A stretch of 32,500 nucleotides of DNA from Leptospira mayottensis 200901116 (GTDB lineage: Bacteria > Spirochaetota > Leptospiria > Leptospirales > Leptospiraceae). The stretch spans positions 2,955,001-2,987,500 of the forward strand of contig NZ_CP024871.1 in NCBI RefSeq assembly GCF_000306675.2. The letters are read 5' to 3'. Positions 32,024-32,500 of this stretch are shown in pieces (the stretch's first letter is position 1; the number at the start of each line of letters is the position of its first letter). The translations under genes were made by a program, and so were the position numbers. The notes under the pieces were generated by a model. The model did no database searches and had not been told where the DNA came from. It was given only the letters and a program-made list of their open reading frames with translations.

Positions 32024-32500
<477 letters not shown>

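Overview
The window looks like a chromosomal segment of a Leptospira species, probably of the pathogenic clade. This is inferred from AT-rich coding sequence with GAA/AAA-rich codons, a RecBCD set beside RecQ, signal-peptide proteins of unknown family, and dispersed AT-rich intergenic repeats next to a decayed IS256-type transposase. No database search was possible, so the genus is an inference.

Left part (1-6730): a secreted protein of unknown function runs off the left edge on the minus strand. An intergenic stretch follows with a repeat copy and an IS256 relic. Then come seven tightly packed minus-strand genes, read from 6730 down to 1816: ccmA, ccmB, ccmC (heme export / cytochrome c maturation), a response regulator fused to a PP2C-type phosphatase, and purC, purS, purQ (purine synthesis). 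Overlaps and short gaps suggest one transcript.

Middle part (6731-14032): a TPR protein and an exported protein of unknown function run on the plus strand and converge on an orphan OppF/DppF-like ABC ATPase. About 1.1 kb without a convincing gene is rich in inverted repeats. It precedes an accessory cluster: an ArsR-type repressor, a DoxX-like membrane protein, an AHSA1/SRPBCC protein, a probable SRPBCC remnant, and two membrane-anchored SRPBCC proteins separated by an imperfect palindrome of about 180 bp.

DNA repair block (14033-24010): recQ on the minus strand diverges from recC-recB-recD on the plus strand. The three recCBD genes overlap by 4 and 1 nt, consistent with translational coupling into one RecBCD helicase-nuclease.

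Right part (24285-32500): a YadG/YadH-type ABC-2 exporter, an SDR resembling 3-ketodihydrosphingosine reductase followed by an unusual GC-rich in-frame open tract, a ComEC-like membrane protein without a recognisable metallo-beta-lactamase active site, and ksgA (16S rRNA dimethylase). A further repeat copy separates ksgA from a convergent GHKL-ATPase/HDOD fusion. An ABC-2-type permease is cut by the right edge.

Most core genes are ordinary. The less explained material is the family of terminal-inverted-repeat elements, the long palindromes around the ArsR/SRPBCC cluster, the GC-rich tract after the SDR gene, and the ATPase-HDOD signalling protein.
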